DNA from: Harmothoe impar
Lineage: Eukaryota; Annelida; Polychaeta; Phyllodocida; Polynoidae
Assembly (NCBI GenBank): GCA_947462335.1
Contig: OX381714.1
Location: 35,674,025 to 35,738,024 of the forward strand
DNA length: 64,000 bases
Direction: 5' to 3'
Made by a program: the position numbers and the translations under genes. This document shows positions 37,701 through 51,112 of this stretch, piece after piece; the stretch's first letter is position 1, and each line of letters begins with the position of its first letter. The notes below the pieces were generated by a model. It was not told where the DNA came from and searched no databases. It saw only the letters and a program-made list of their open reading frames with translations.

Positions 37701-40560
37701 GTTTGGGTATTTGTGAGAAGGAGCGCTGACGGTAAACAAACTACTTCAGTTCATCATCACGATTCCCACCGCGAGTGCATTCCTTTAAATACTGACTCCT
37801 AGGAAATGCTGGCCGAGCCCCCAGTGAGCTCTACAAAGGTGTTGTGTTTGCAGAGACTTTTTCCCTCACGCCAGGATCGATTTTTCTTTTCAAATCTGGG
37901 AAGAAAGGGGTCCACATCCTCCTCTGTCCTGAGCAATAATCTAGGTCGGCGATGCGATCCCCCAATATTAGCTGTGTTTGTAAACTGCGGTCCTTATAAT
38001 ACAGGTGGAGCCCCGTTGAAGTAAAAACGACCTGGGTGTATGTTAGTGTTGTAGTGTCGGAGGCAGGTGTGGAGGGGAGTTGAGTTATGTTAAGGCGGGC
38101 GAGGGGGTGCTAGTGCGGGGCATGCTGGAGGAGGGATGTAGGGGTAGAGGTCTAGGTATGTGTGAGCACTGCCACCGCCACCATCACCACCACCGCTCGC
38201 CGCCTCATCGGCGTCCCGTGATCGTAATTTCCTCCTGTAGGTGGAGCCAACCGCTGAGCCCCATCCCTCCCACCCACTCTCTACCCACCTCCTTGTATAC
38301 CTTATCGAGACCACCCTGGAGGAGAGTAATAAGGATCGATACGCGCCCACTTTGGCTGCTGCTATACGTCATCGAATGTCAAGGCATTAGCTATCAGTAG
38401 CAGGCCTTGTGATAGCACCCTCTTGATATCTCATTCCACCCTGGAGGAAGGTGCTGGAGATAAGAGGATTATTGGGTTATAGGTAGGTAATGTCAATAAG
38501 CTAATCTTACTCCGGACCTAGATTGAGATACTACTGAGGTCCGTCCTTGGATAGGTCACCTGGCAGACTCCTAGCCCCAACTGTATACCTTCAGTGGTTC
38601 CTGCCTCCGCCCTGGAGTAAGTTAAGACAGGGGCTCATTGCCTTGCTCCTTGGTATGTATACAACCAGGATCCGATTGTGGGCGGGGCAGCCCCTCCTCC
38701 TCCTGTGTACTAAGGGAGGGGATCATGGTAGGGATCAAGAACTCTGTGTATACAGAGGAGGGGAGAGATAGGTGCTAGGACAATATGTATTTACACGTGT
38801 CTGCATCCACATCACAGACCGCACCTGGCAACTGATGAAGTATTCCTCCAGGGTATCCTGTCCCTCGTGTATGTACCTAAATATTAACCATGGAGCTATG
38901 GAGAATCCTCCTGTGTATGTGTGATGTCGGGGGCGGGTGTGTACACATAGGCATACGGCACACTAGGTGAATATCCCCCCAATGCCTTTAAGCCACATCC
39001 ACTACTAGAGCAGGGGTAGAGAGTCCCTCCTCCTCCAGAGCCTAGAACTCCATTCCTCCCAGCCTTGCCTGTGCTCTGGGTCCAAATCCGATGCCTCCAG
39101 TGATCACCAGGGCTGAGTCAATCCCGCTGTGGGCCAGTGTACACATTGGGGTCACGGTCTGAGTACTATGGGGCGCAGCACTGTATGTATAGGACTAGTG
39201 GCAGTAGTAGAAGTAGTCGTTGGCGTCGCAGCAGCAAGAGGAGTAGGCTTTAAGTTGGGGTCTGCATATTAAATAGCAGTCCTGAGATATGGCATAGTGT
39301 AGCCGTCGGTAGTGGTGGAGGTGGTAGGAGTGGATATAGCAGGGCCTAGGTGGGCTAATCTCACATGAACCGTACAGATCCAAAGGCTGGGATCCAACCT
39401 GCTCACATAAATCACATTGAGCTGCTCAGCGTGGGGCTGGGTACTCTGTCACTACTCCCTCCAGCCTTGGAGTAGCTCCTGCCGCTATCGCTTCACTCTC
39501 TCTCTCGGCAGCTCACCCCTCTCCGCGCCCACATGGGACAGGACTCGGCCACAATCGTCCCACCTCCGACCCCGTAGCTGTGCTGGAGGCTTGGAAGTAG
39601 TGGCCCTAGTAGTAGTAGTATATCTGTAGCGTCAGCAGTACGGGGTACAGCGCTCGGCGCGGCAGTTGCGCTGCAGCAGAGTGGTGGGGAGGATGTATGG
39701 ATGGTGCCAGCCCGGCACTACAACAGCTCATGCACCCACAGCATCCAGAAGGAGGAGGAGGAGGAGGAGGCAACGGGGCAACAACACTGACACAGTACAC
39801 TCAGTACTGACTGACTGACTAACCGCCTCCCTCCTCCTGTCCTCTCTTTTGTCCTCCCTTGGCCCTAAATGTAAAGCAGGAGGCTGAGGACACAGCTAGG
39901 GAAGTGCCCAGTGCCCCTGTAGCTAGTTGGAAAGACGTATTGCCATTGACCATAACACTATTCTAGACATATCCTTCTGCCTGGTAGCCTATCAGGACAT
40001 CCTAATTATTAAAGCATTAAGACATAGGAGTGGGAACTAATAAGCAGTAGATGAGCTGGAGATGCCTTGGCAGTTGTGGGAGGTCCCCCTGGACACTTTC
40101 CGCCAGTGGACGGTGGCCAGGTCGGACAGGGTTTGCCTGTTAGGTGAGCTGCTCAGTTCTCTCCGGGAGGAGTAGCTTACACTATCCCTGGTCAGATTTC
40201 TGCTTTCCTCTCCCTCCCTCCCTCCTCCCGCCGTCACGCTCTGCGCTGCTCAGGCTGAGCGACTGTCGGTACCCCGTGAGCTGCTCCCCTCCTCTGGGAC
40301 GGCAAGCAGGTGGGACGTGTAAGCTCGCGCGCGCGTGTGTGAGTGTTTGTGTGTCAGTGGGTGGGTGGGTAAGGCCGGCCCGGTGAGGTCACCCTTCCAG
40401 CCTCCCCCGCCGTGAAGCCAGTCTTGAAGCCACCAGTCCAAGAGCCCACAGCGCCAAACGCGGAAGGGAGACAGCTGGGAAGCCGCTGTGAATTGCCTCG
40501 CTGATGTGTTATTGTCCAAGAATGGAGCCAACTCTCATACAAATACTATAGTGCATCCAA

Positions 40561-41687
40561 CGCTAAGGGTGTGGGAATCTATACACTTTGTATAAAGTCC
40601 ACCAGTCCACCAGAAAAAGGAATTAGCTGTCATTTATATCAAAGCAAGGTTACACATTTAACTAACATAGTTCATTTGGTGATTGGTGATGATAATTTTG
40701 TCTACTTTAATATTAAATAGTGAAGCCAAAAAAAGAAAATCATTATAAACTGTAAACCAACAGTGGATTCTACTACCCATTTACACTAATACCATATAAT
40801 ATACTGTAAAACTACAGTAGATTCTACTGCTCGGATACATTAAGTGCTAGGACAGTACCTATTACTCGATGGTGAAGAATACAATGAGTCATGTCATGAA
40901 TCATACATTTATAGATATCTCTTTGACGCTGATCAGTGAAGTGCTATTTCCAGACCGTCTATTCTAGGAAGGGTCTATACTGCTCACTGTGAGCTGTACA
41001 TTAACTCCGTCGGGGAATTACATCAGGGAGTTATCTCCGTCCATGCGTGATGTCTGGAGGTTACATCTAGTATACTCTCACACTAATGTAGATGATGGCT
41101 GAGGCCATGATGGGTGTGATACTGCTACTAGTATAGCTATAGCAAGTACCACATAGATATGGTGCATTATATCTAGAGTCCCATGACACTTTGACAGTGC
41201 AATATGTATGCATCATTCTTCACGGGTTGAACCTTGGGTTTAAGTATTACATGAGGCTGGACATCAATTCGCATGCTTCAACGAGTAGGGAATGACGCAA
41301 ATCTATCATGTTGATTGGCATTTTGAATTTGTTAAATGTCAAAAACATGGAGAAGGTCAACAAATATGTGAGCCTTGGCGTATAGCTAAAACATATTTTA
41401 TATGGGACATGGCATACGGACATCCCAATGATTTAACATAGAGATGTCTGTATCCGGCATGTATTAGTATCACAGGCCCATTTAACTCAATCTACCCTAC
41501 ACAGTAATGAATTATGATAGATAATCTGTGGCTCCTCCTGCACAATCTATACTACAGCCTCCCCATTACTTCCACCCTTCTAGGACTTCTGATATATGTC
41601 TTTATAGGCTTAGGTATATAGCTCTGGCCGAGGAGGGAAGCAGCGGACCCACCGCCCCACGCACACACTAGATCTATAGCCTATGTA
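40561..41687. other. Non-coding DNA, no gene recognised
   Basis: The sequence returns to AT-rich composition. No gene or clear repeat is supported. Confidence 0.5.
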
Positions 41688-41906
41688 TAGGGTAGATTCA
41701 CCATGAGTCGGACACATACCATGAGAAGGAAACTGACATTTCTAGTTATCCATGTACAGTATAAGCCTTGGCATGATTCTTTGTTAGAAAAAGATACACT
41801 TAACCTCTACTCACAAAAAAAATCAGTCTAGAATGCTTGAATAAACACAATTTCAAGTGTCGATCCGTCTCAAGGTACGTGTCCGACTTAAGGTGAATCT
41901 ACCCGA
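41688..41906. mobile_element. MITE with GGGTAGATTCACC ends, about 219 bp
   Basis: The left end GGGTAGATTCACC (41690-41702) runs on into ATGAGTCGGACACA. The right end has TGTCCGACTTAAGGTGAATC and then TACCC, its near-perfect reverse complement, giving about 27 bp of inverted repeat. The same terminal words bound the 1.4-kb element at 61899-63325, so the two are related. Confidence 0.75.
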
Positions 41907-43036
41907 TACCCCCAGCACGGTGTAATTGTTATTTGCGCTGGTGCACCACTCTTGGGCCGCGTGTAAACAGGCAGTGGTTAAATGTCAGGGCCGCACTGTT
42001 ATACAGCTCTGCAGAAAGGAGAAGTTTACAGGGCAGGATGTCACACTATCTATACACTGGACTGAGACTGAGGGGGCGTGGCTGTGGGCGGGGCTTCTGT
42101 GTGCACTTGATGGATGGGCGTCAGTTGCCTCGCCCCGGTCTCTGCCTCTCTGGAGGCGGCGGCACAGTCGGCTTGGTTTGCTTGGTTGGCTGGTTTTGGC
42201 TTCCTTGGTGCCTCCTCCATTGGAGCGTGTCGGGTCTGGGTAGCAGGGTTTTCACGTGGAGGCCTAGGCCCCAGCCAAGTGAGCACGTCGGCAGTGCACG
42301 CATACACGCATCTCTCTCCTGGGTGCCATCCCTCAGAAAAAGTCTTCCCGTATGAGCTGCCATCTCAGCCAAATTCAATATCGATGTTTTTTTTTGTTAT
42401 TGATGGGATGTTATTCTGGCGCAATATTGGATAGTAATACCTCGCTATACATTATGAAATTGGGCGTATGTCATTTTGGGATTGGATTTGAAATAAAGAC
42501 CTCACGAATCAACAGTAATATGATAGCCATGTATAAGATGTTTTACCCTATTTCATAATTATCGTCATGATGATCGCAATGACCCCTTTAACCGAACACC
42601 CAACAGATGGGTGTACTATTTGTTGATGATGTGTGAACGTCGTTCTATTGTACTAGTATATCTCCCATGGAACTCGTTAAGAAGGTGTGTGCCCAAATCA
42701 TCATGAAGTTCTAGGTATCCATCGCTCCGTTCTCCTCTACCCTGTGCGAGGTATGCTTGTCTGACAACTGGTACAAACGACTAGGAACCGAATGTGGAAC
42801 ATGATAGCCAAACTCCTCCGCAGCAATTTTATTAAGTGATACTGCATCCTTTTTACGCGATCGTGTGATGATCTTATGTTGCAGTGCGGTTTTTACCATG
42901 TGTGTTCTAGTTTAAAGCCAGCATAATTGTGTCAGTGGAGTTAAGCTGTTACTACACATAATGGGACACTTCCTGTTCATGTCACGATCTTGTACAGAAC
43001 ACACAGAGCACAGTCTTCCCCACATTTGAGCAGACC
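41907..43036. other. Non-coding DNA, GC-rich at 41930-42340
   Basis: Overlapping frames at 41926-42434 reflect GC-rich composition and have no motifs. A minus-strand 62-codon frame at 42711-42899, rich in basic residues, is unrecognised. Confidence 0.45.
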
Positions 43037-43296
43037 TTAACCAACCTTTCAAGGCATGATACTCAAAGAGCGCCATGCCGTTTTTGTCGTCATGATCCAT
43101 TCTTGCAGCCCTGGCAAGTCTACTCACCAGGGCTGCGTCATGCCGACCCTTTTGGGGTGGAGCAACCCCGTAGGGTCGGCATGATGATTGCATGTGGTCC
43201 TTGTCTTCTTGTGAGCAACTCACAAGGTTGCATTCATGCATCATGAAAGCAAAGGGCACAGCACATTGAAGCACTATGCGCCCCTTAAAGGGGTAA
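43037..43296. mobile_element. Small dispersed MITE, copy 5 (best preserved)
   Basis: The left end TTAACCAACCTTTCAAGGCA and the right end CACTATGCGCCCCTTAAAGG are imperfect inverted repeats. Internally a palindromic pair TGCCGACCCTT...CCCCGTAGGGTCGGCA and a pair CAGCCCTGGCAAG...CACCAGGGCTGCG give the core a hairpin form. It is the longest copy of the family and the best guide to its structure. Confidence 0.6.
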
Positions 43297-44030
43297 GCAT
43301 GCAGACCCAATTTGCTAGGCAGATTCCCCATAACCCCAGGTGGTCACACTGCATGCAGATAGCCACGCGCAGTGTTGCAGCACCTTCTTGCACTCATCCC
43401 CTCTGCCTCCAGGGCAGGAGACCATGTCCTGGGGCGGCTGGATGGCTCCCTGGAGGTGTGGCACGGTAGATGGCCCTAATTCCTTGGCCAGTCTGGCTAG
43501 AGACGCCTCTGCCGACCCAAGACCAAGGTCCCGTGTAGACGGGGTACGCTCTGCAGAGCTAATGGTCTGAAGTCAGTGCCCAGGGTCAGCTATGTGCCCG
43601 TCCGAGAACATGGGGGTGTAGCACAGGGGATGGGGAGGAGGGGTGCACTGCCTCCAATAGTCTCATCCACTTCTTCTAAACACTCTTCCTCTAGGTCCTA
43701 AAACTGGCAATGTCCAACCAACTCACTTAAGTTTCTCCTTCTTCTCTTCCCCTCCTCATTGCCTTCCTTCCTAACCTCTTCCTTCCTTTCTCAGCGGTTT
43801 CTTCCCTGCTAACATTCATTTTAAATTACCCTCCATATCGTGACGTACCCCTTTAGTATTGTCAGGCACGTTTGAAACTATAATAGGGACTGCCAGAGAG
43901 GACGGGTCTAAGTATTGGAAGGGAAAGATATTGAGTACTCAATATAATCTAGACGACAGGAGACTGAGGGAAAGTCGCTGGGGTGTATAATACTGATAAA
44001 CTGGGCATATACACTGTACATAGGTACATA
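43297..44030. other. Non-coding DNA, no gene recognised
   Basis: Mixed-composition sequence with a pyrimidine-rich stretch at 43670-43830. No exon supported. Confidence 0.5.
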
Positions 44031-44290
<260 letters not shown>

Positions 44291-44894
44291 ACAGTCGAGG
44301 GAAAAGGGTCCTCCAAGGTAAAAACTCAATAATAAAATTGATGTCATCAGCTTTCCAGTGATATCTTTTATAAGCAGGTACCACTTCTAGTTTTTGAGTA
44401 CTGGCTCTCTGAATATGGGTGGTCACTGGCTAATCTTAAATGCAAATAAGCTCTATCTTCCTTTGTTTTAGAGATATTCCTATCTAATTAGCATAATTAT
44501 GCTAATTACCAAATATCCAAACTTTTTCAAACAATTGGTCACAACTTTTGATCTAAAAATGGTATTTACATTCTGTTTTCAGCATAGAAATTGTTTTGGG
44601 GCCTTCTTTCATTCAATTTTTTAAAATTTTCGATTTAGAATGAAAATCATGTTTCCATGGCAACCAATGTGTGCAAAAACACCAATTAGGCCCAAAAACG
44701 TTCTTTTCCATTTCAAATATGGAATGTTTTCACCAAAAATGGAATCTTCTAACGTGGCCTATCATATTCTACATAAAAAAGTAGTATAGACAGGTTTTTG
44801 CTATATCTTGGTCCTTTTTGGCTATATGGAGCCCCCTGGTGGCCAAAGTTGGTACTAAAAACCCCCCGCGGAGGTCCCTTTTCCCTTGTTGATC

Positions 44895-44897
<3 letters not shown>
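44291..44897. other. Non-coding AT-rich DNA between AT arrays
   Basis: About 600 bp with GGTCACTGGCTAATCTTAAA-like words and a CCCCCCGCGGAGG word near its right end, bounded on both sides by AT arrays. It may be one dispersed repeat with microsatellite ends, but no second copy lies in the window. Confidence 0.4.
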
Positions 44898-44938
<41 letters not shown>

Positions 44939-44960
44939 CATATATATATATATATATATG
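44898..44960. repeat. (AT)n microsatellite
   Basis: AT dinucleotide array with one TTTATATACA interruption. Confidence 0.95.
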
Positions 44961-45125
44961 CATTTTCCTAGAACCCTCCCACCACCCAGCCACGCATTGA
45001 CTAGCTCTATCCGACATGAGCTGCTCATTGAGTGTGAAATCCCTCCTACTCACTCCTCTCTAATCACCACTGCCACCCATAGATAGAAGAAAATGGCCCC
45101 GTCTCAGCTGCTCAGGCATTATAAT

Positions 45126-48426
<3,301 letters not shown>

Positions 48427-48430
48427 CTAA
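48427..48430. repeat. Target-site duplication, left copy (CTAA)
   Basis: CTAA directly precedes the 5' LTR and recurs directly after the 3' LTR at 60950-60953. The match is 4 bp, in the usual size range for Ty3-type insertions, and shows that this is an intact insertion rather than a recombined one. Confidence 0.85.
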
Positions 48431-48951
48431 TGTAGGGGCACGAATAATACGTGTACATATAAGGTCCGTGGAGTCAGAGCGGTAAGTGCCTCCAACGGAC
48501 ACTAGGTGGCAACACCTGAGCCATGTCCTTTCGGTTATCCGGTAGCGGAGCCAGGCAGGGCACTCCAGACGGCGCTACGGAGGAGTGCCACGTCGACACT
48601 GCTTGGTCCGCGCTCAGGGTATATAAGAGGCCGAGGTTGGCTACCTCACCAGTTAGTCCTAGGACGAGCTCTGACCCGCACCTTTCGTACCTTCGCTTTG
48701 ACAGGGGCACCTACACCCCTCCCACGTTATGGACTCTGCACCAGCCATGCTGGCACAGAGCTTAACTGTCCGGTATCGCTAATGCTTCGAACTATCGATA
48801 GAATCCTGTGTGTCTTCGAATGGTTGAAAGACCAAGTGAACCGAGTGAGAAACCTTCATGTACTTTTGAGGCTGTGATCGAATAAAGACCTGTTGCATTC
48901 AAACCGAATTTGGAACCTGTGTTCGTGTTGTACGCATATGAAACCCCTACA
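48431..48951 (+). repeat. 5' LTR (521 bp)
   Basis: It begins TGTAGGGG and ends CCCCTACA, a perfect 8-bp terminal inverted repeat with the usual TG...CA ends. It contains a TATA box (TATATAA, 48620-48626) and a polyadenylation signal (AATAAA, 48881-48886), so R probably starts about 30 bases after the TATA box. A CTCF-like CACTAGGTGGCA lies at 48500-48511. It differs from the 3' LTR at two bases, near 48859 and 48863. Confidence 0.97.
48620..48626 (+). promoter_or_regulatory. LTR TATA box
   Basis: TATATAAG lies within the 5' LTR, 190 bases from its start and about 255 bases upstream of the AATAAA signal. This fits a U3 promoter driving the genomic RNA. Confidence 0.75.
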
Positions 48952-48952
48952 T

Positions 48953-48964
48953 TGGTGCCGTGAC
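48953..48964 (+). other. Primer binding site, tRNA-His type
   Basis: TGGTGCCGTGAC starts two bases after the 5' LTR and is complementary to the last 12 bases (including CCA) of animal tRNA-His as I recall that sequence. The match stops there; the following CAGTTCGGG does not pair with the rest of the T arm. Minus-strand DNA synthesis would start here. Confidence 0.7.
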
Positions 48965-49006
48965 CAGTTCGGGTGAAACACAGAATAGCACAGTCAGTGG
49001 GTTAAC

Positions 49007-51112
49007 ATGGCTGAACAGGCAAAGGGTGGAGCGTCCCTTCATCCTATTTCGAGTCCAGATCCGGAGGTGGTAGCAGCCCTTGAGAAACATTATGGGCCAA
49101 ACCGTTCGAGTTCTACACCAGAACCAAGGAGAGGCAATCCTGATTCTATTCGAAAAGATCTGGGGTCAAACCTAGATGATTCTTTGTTTGAAACTGGTGG
49201 TTCGAAGAGACACATTGCTCCTATGCCAACACAAGGCATGAGCATACTGCATGCTGAACGACACCAGCGACAGGAAGTGACACGTCGTCATTTCGAAGAG
49301 GAGAAGAATCGGTTCGAAGGAGCAAGGATCGCAGAGATGGACAGGATGAATGAAGAGTTTGAAGCTTTGAGTCATCGGTTGGTACAGCTTCGGAACAGGA
49401 ATGAAGATCTAGAAGGGGCAACGATGGAGAAACAGAACCGCTTAGACACAACGAAGGCAGAACTGGAACATATGGAAAACCAGTTCGCTCATCAACAGAA
49501 TGTCTTGCGGCGACGTACTGAATCTCTAGAACAACGTCAGGATAAGACCATACATGATTCGGACGAGCTCCATGATACGATCCGAGAAGCTACCAAGGCG
49601 ATGATGGACGAAAAGGATCGTCTGATCAGGGAGGTGGAAGATTTACAGAAGAAACGAGATGAAGAGGCAACTCGAGGTAGCCGTTCAGGGTTCGATCATG
49701 TCAGTGGTGGCATATACAACTCATCAACTGGTGGGGGTAGTGCCTCTACCTCAACCGGAGGGAGACCAAAACGAGTGACCATTGATACAGGGGATCCGGA
49801 TGGAAGATCTTCGCGGCGTGACCAACGCCCAACGTCGTATGATGACGACCATTCGAACTCTCCCAGTCGTTCCAGCTCTCGAGAGAGACCGAGCCGTACG
49901 AGTTTGAATGAGAGATCTTCGAGATCTGATCAGAATGAACGTTCGAGTGGTCCCTCAAGGAGGCCAGGGAGATCTCCTACACATGCTGGTAGACGAGTAT
50001 CTCGCCGCGAATCGATGTCCCCTGGGATGAAATTGATTTACGACACGAACCCCTGCATTGCTGAGATGGGAGTGGACTGTGTTAGCAGACAAGCTGATAA
50101 TGCCGATATCGTCGACTGGAGCATCGAGCAGTCGTTTCTGTTGCACAGGGACAACCACAACGCTGCTAGACGCACTGCCAGCACTCCGAGTCCGTTCACA
50201 GGAAGACAGCCATGGCAGGACTGGTTCGCAGACTTCATGGACGATATGAGGTATAATCGATGGTCAGAAGAGGAATCGTTGGACGAACTTTTACGGGCAT
50301 TGAGAAATGGCCCAGGCAAGCTAGCTGTTTCGAGATGGAGAACGATGCATGGTGCCGGATCGTTTACCCAATTGGTGGAATGCGCCAGTTACCTGATAGG
50401 TAATGTGGGTAATGAAGACCCGCTTCGATTGTTCCGGAAACGGACTCAAAAGCCAAACGAGTCGCACCGTGTGTTCGGTCTGGAATTGCAATCTCTCTTG
50501 CAAAGAGCTAGACCAAGATGGCAGTTAGATGACCCACAGTTCCTAGATGATTTGTTCTCGCAATTCATTGAGGGATTAAGGGATTCTGATGAACGGACCG
50601 CTGCATGTGATAGTTGGAAAGCTGGAACTTCTCTCACTGATTTGTTCATGGCCATAGAAGACTATGACAGGAAACGGCATCTTCTATCTTCGAGAGTACT
50701 TTCGAGAACTTCCAGTGTGGTGCAAGACCCACCAGCCTCTGATACAGAGGAAGGTGATTCTGGAAGGGAGGAGGAGATTGGCGCAGTTGCTCAAAAGAAC
50801 AGCAGCAAATCTTATTCCAATTCGAATTCGAAGCGCTATCCGAAGGCCGACAGGAAAACACCACCTGTGACCTCAGGAGTTACCAGCGCACCTTCGACTA
50901 CTTCCTCAACTCCCAGTTCTATGGAAGAACTTCTGTTAAGGTTGACTGACTTGATGTCTGGAAACCAGCAATCAACAGGGAGGAATTCGAAGCCGAGCGT
51001 GGACAAGACCACTAGGAAGTGTTACAGGTGTCAGGTCCTGGGACACTTTGCTGCAGAATGCCCAGCTGAAAAGCCGGTACCCAAGCCTGAAGAGAAGAAA
51101 ACGGAAAACTAG
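49007..51112 (+). CDS. gag: Gag polyprotein of the Ty3-type retrotransposon
   Basis: Structural protein, 701 residues, forming the particle that packages the element RNA. In order: a short N-terminal segment; a long charged coiled-coil region at about residues 80-220; a Ser/Arg/Gly-rich linker at about 225-345; a capsid-like region at about 390-560 (PWQDWFADFMDDM onward), resembling retrotransposon gag domains; an acidic then Ser/Thr-rich linker; and one CCHC zinc knuckle, C672-x2-C-x4-H-x4-C685, for RNA binding. The ATG has A at -3 and G at +4 and follows a leader of only 55 bases after the LTR. The extended N-terminal coiled coil makes this Gag longer than many Ty3-type Gags. The pol frame is open from 51091, so the frames overlap by 22 bases ahead of the gag stop. 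The frame is intact. Confidence 0.93.
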   Translation: MAEQAKGGASLHPISSPDPEVVAALEKHYGPNRSSSTPEPRRGNPDSIRKDLGSNLDDSLFETGGSKRHIAPMPTQGMSILHAERHQRQEVTRRHFEEEKNRFEGARIAEMDRMNEEFEALSHRLVQLRNRNEDLEGATMEKQNRLDTTKAELEHMENQFAHQQNVLRRRTESLEQRQDKTIHDSDELHDTIREATKAMMDEKDRLIREVEDLQKKRDEEATRGSRSGFDHVSGGIYNSSTGGGSASTSTGGRPKRVTIDTGDPDGRSSRRDQRPTSYDDDHSNSPSRSSSRERPSRTSLNERSSRSDQNERSSGPSRRPGRSPTHAGRRVSRRESMSPGMKLIYDTNPCIAEMGVDCVSRQADNADIVDWSIEQSFLLHRDNHNAARRTASTPSPFTGRQPWQDWFADFMDDMRYNRWSEEESLDELLRALRNGPGKLAVSRWRTMHGAGSFTQLVECASYLIGNVGNEDPLRLFRKRTQKPNESHRVFGLELQSLLQRARPRWQLDDPQFLDDLFSQFIEGLRDSDERTAACDSWKAGTSLTDLFMAIEDYDRKRHLLSSRVLSRTSSVVQDPPASDTEEGDSGREEEIGAVAQKNSSKSYSNSNSKRYPKADRKTPPVTSGVTSAPSTTSSTPSSMEELLLRLTDLMSGNQQSTGRNSKPSVDKTTRKCYRCQVLGHFAAECPAEKPVPKPEEKKTEN

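Larger units (their letters stand above)
34231..40560. promoter_or_regulatory. GC-rich upstream domain with CTCF-like, CRE and repeated motifs
   Basis: About 6 kb of GC-rich, CpG-containing DNA lies upstream of the minus-strand exon. It holds nine GAGCWGCTC palindromes (starts 34628, 34641, 35800, 36781, 36931, 37069, 39419, 40146, 40278), about 26 CTGGAG/CTCCAG words, a perfect CRE (TGACGTCA, 37150-37157), a 12-base palindrome GACGGCGCCGTC near 34846, and two CTCF-like sites. Short frames exist in all phases, as expected for GC-rich DNA, but none has protein motifs; the longest (35014-35445 minus) is unrecognised. Inferred role: promoter and enhancer domain, possibly with unrecognised non-coding or UTR exons. 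Confidence 0.45.

Noticed and set aside
41926..42434. Several overlapping plus-strand frames up to 140 codons
   Set aside because: All phases are open together because stop codons are rare in this GC-rich stretch; the peptides are low-complexity Gly/Arg/Trp/Leu.
48506..48877. A 123-codon frame in the LTR, repeated at 60504-60875
   Set aside because: It overlaps the TATA box and promoter of the LTR, has no motif, and is duplicated simply because the LTR is.
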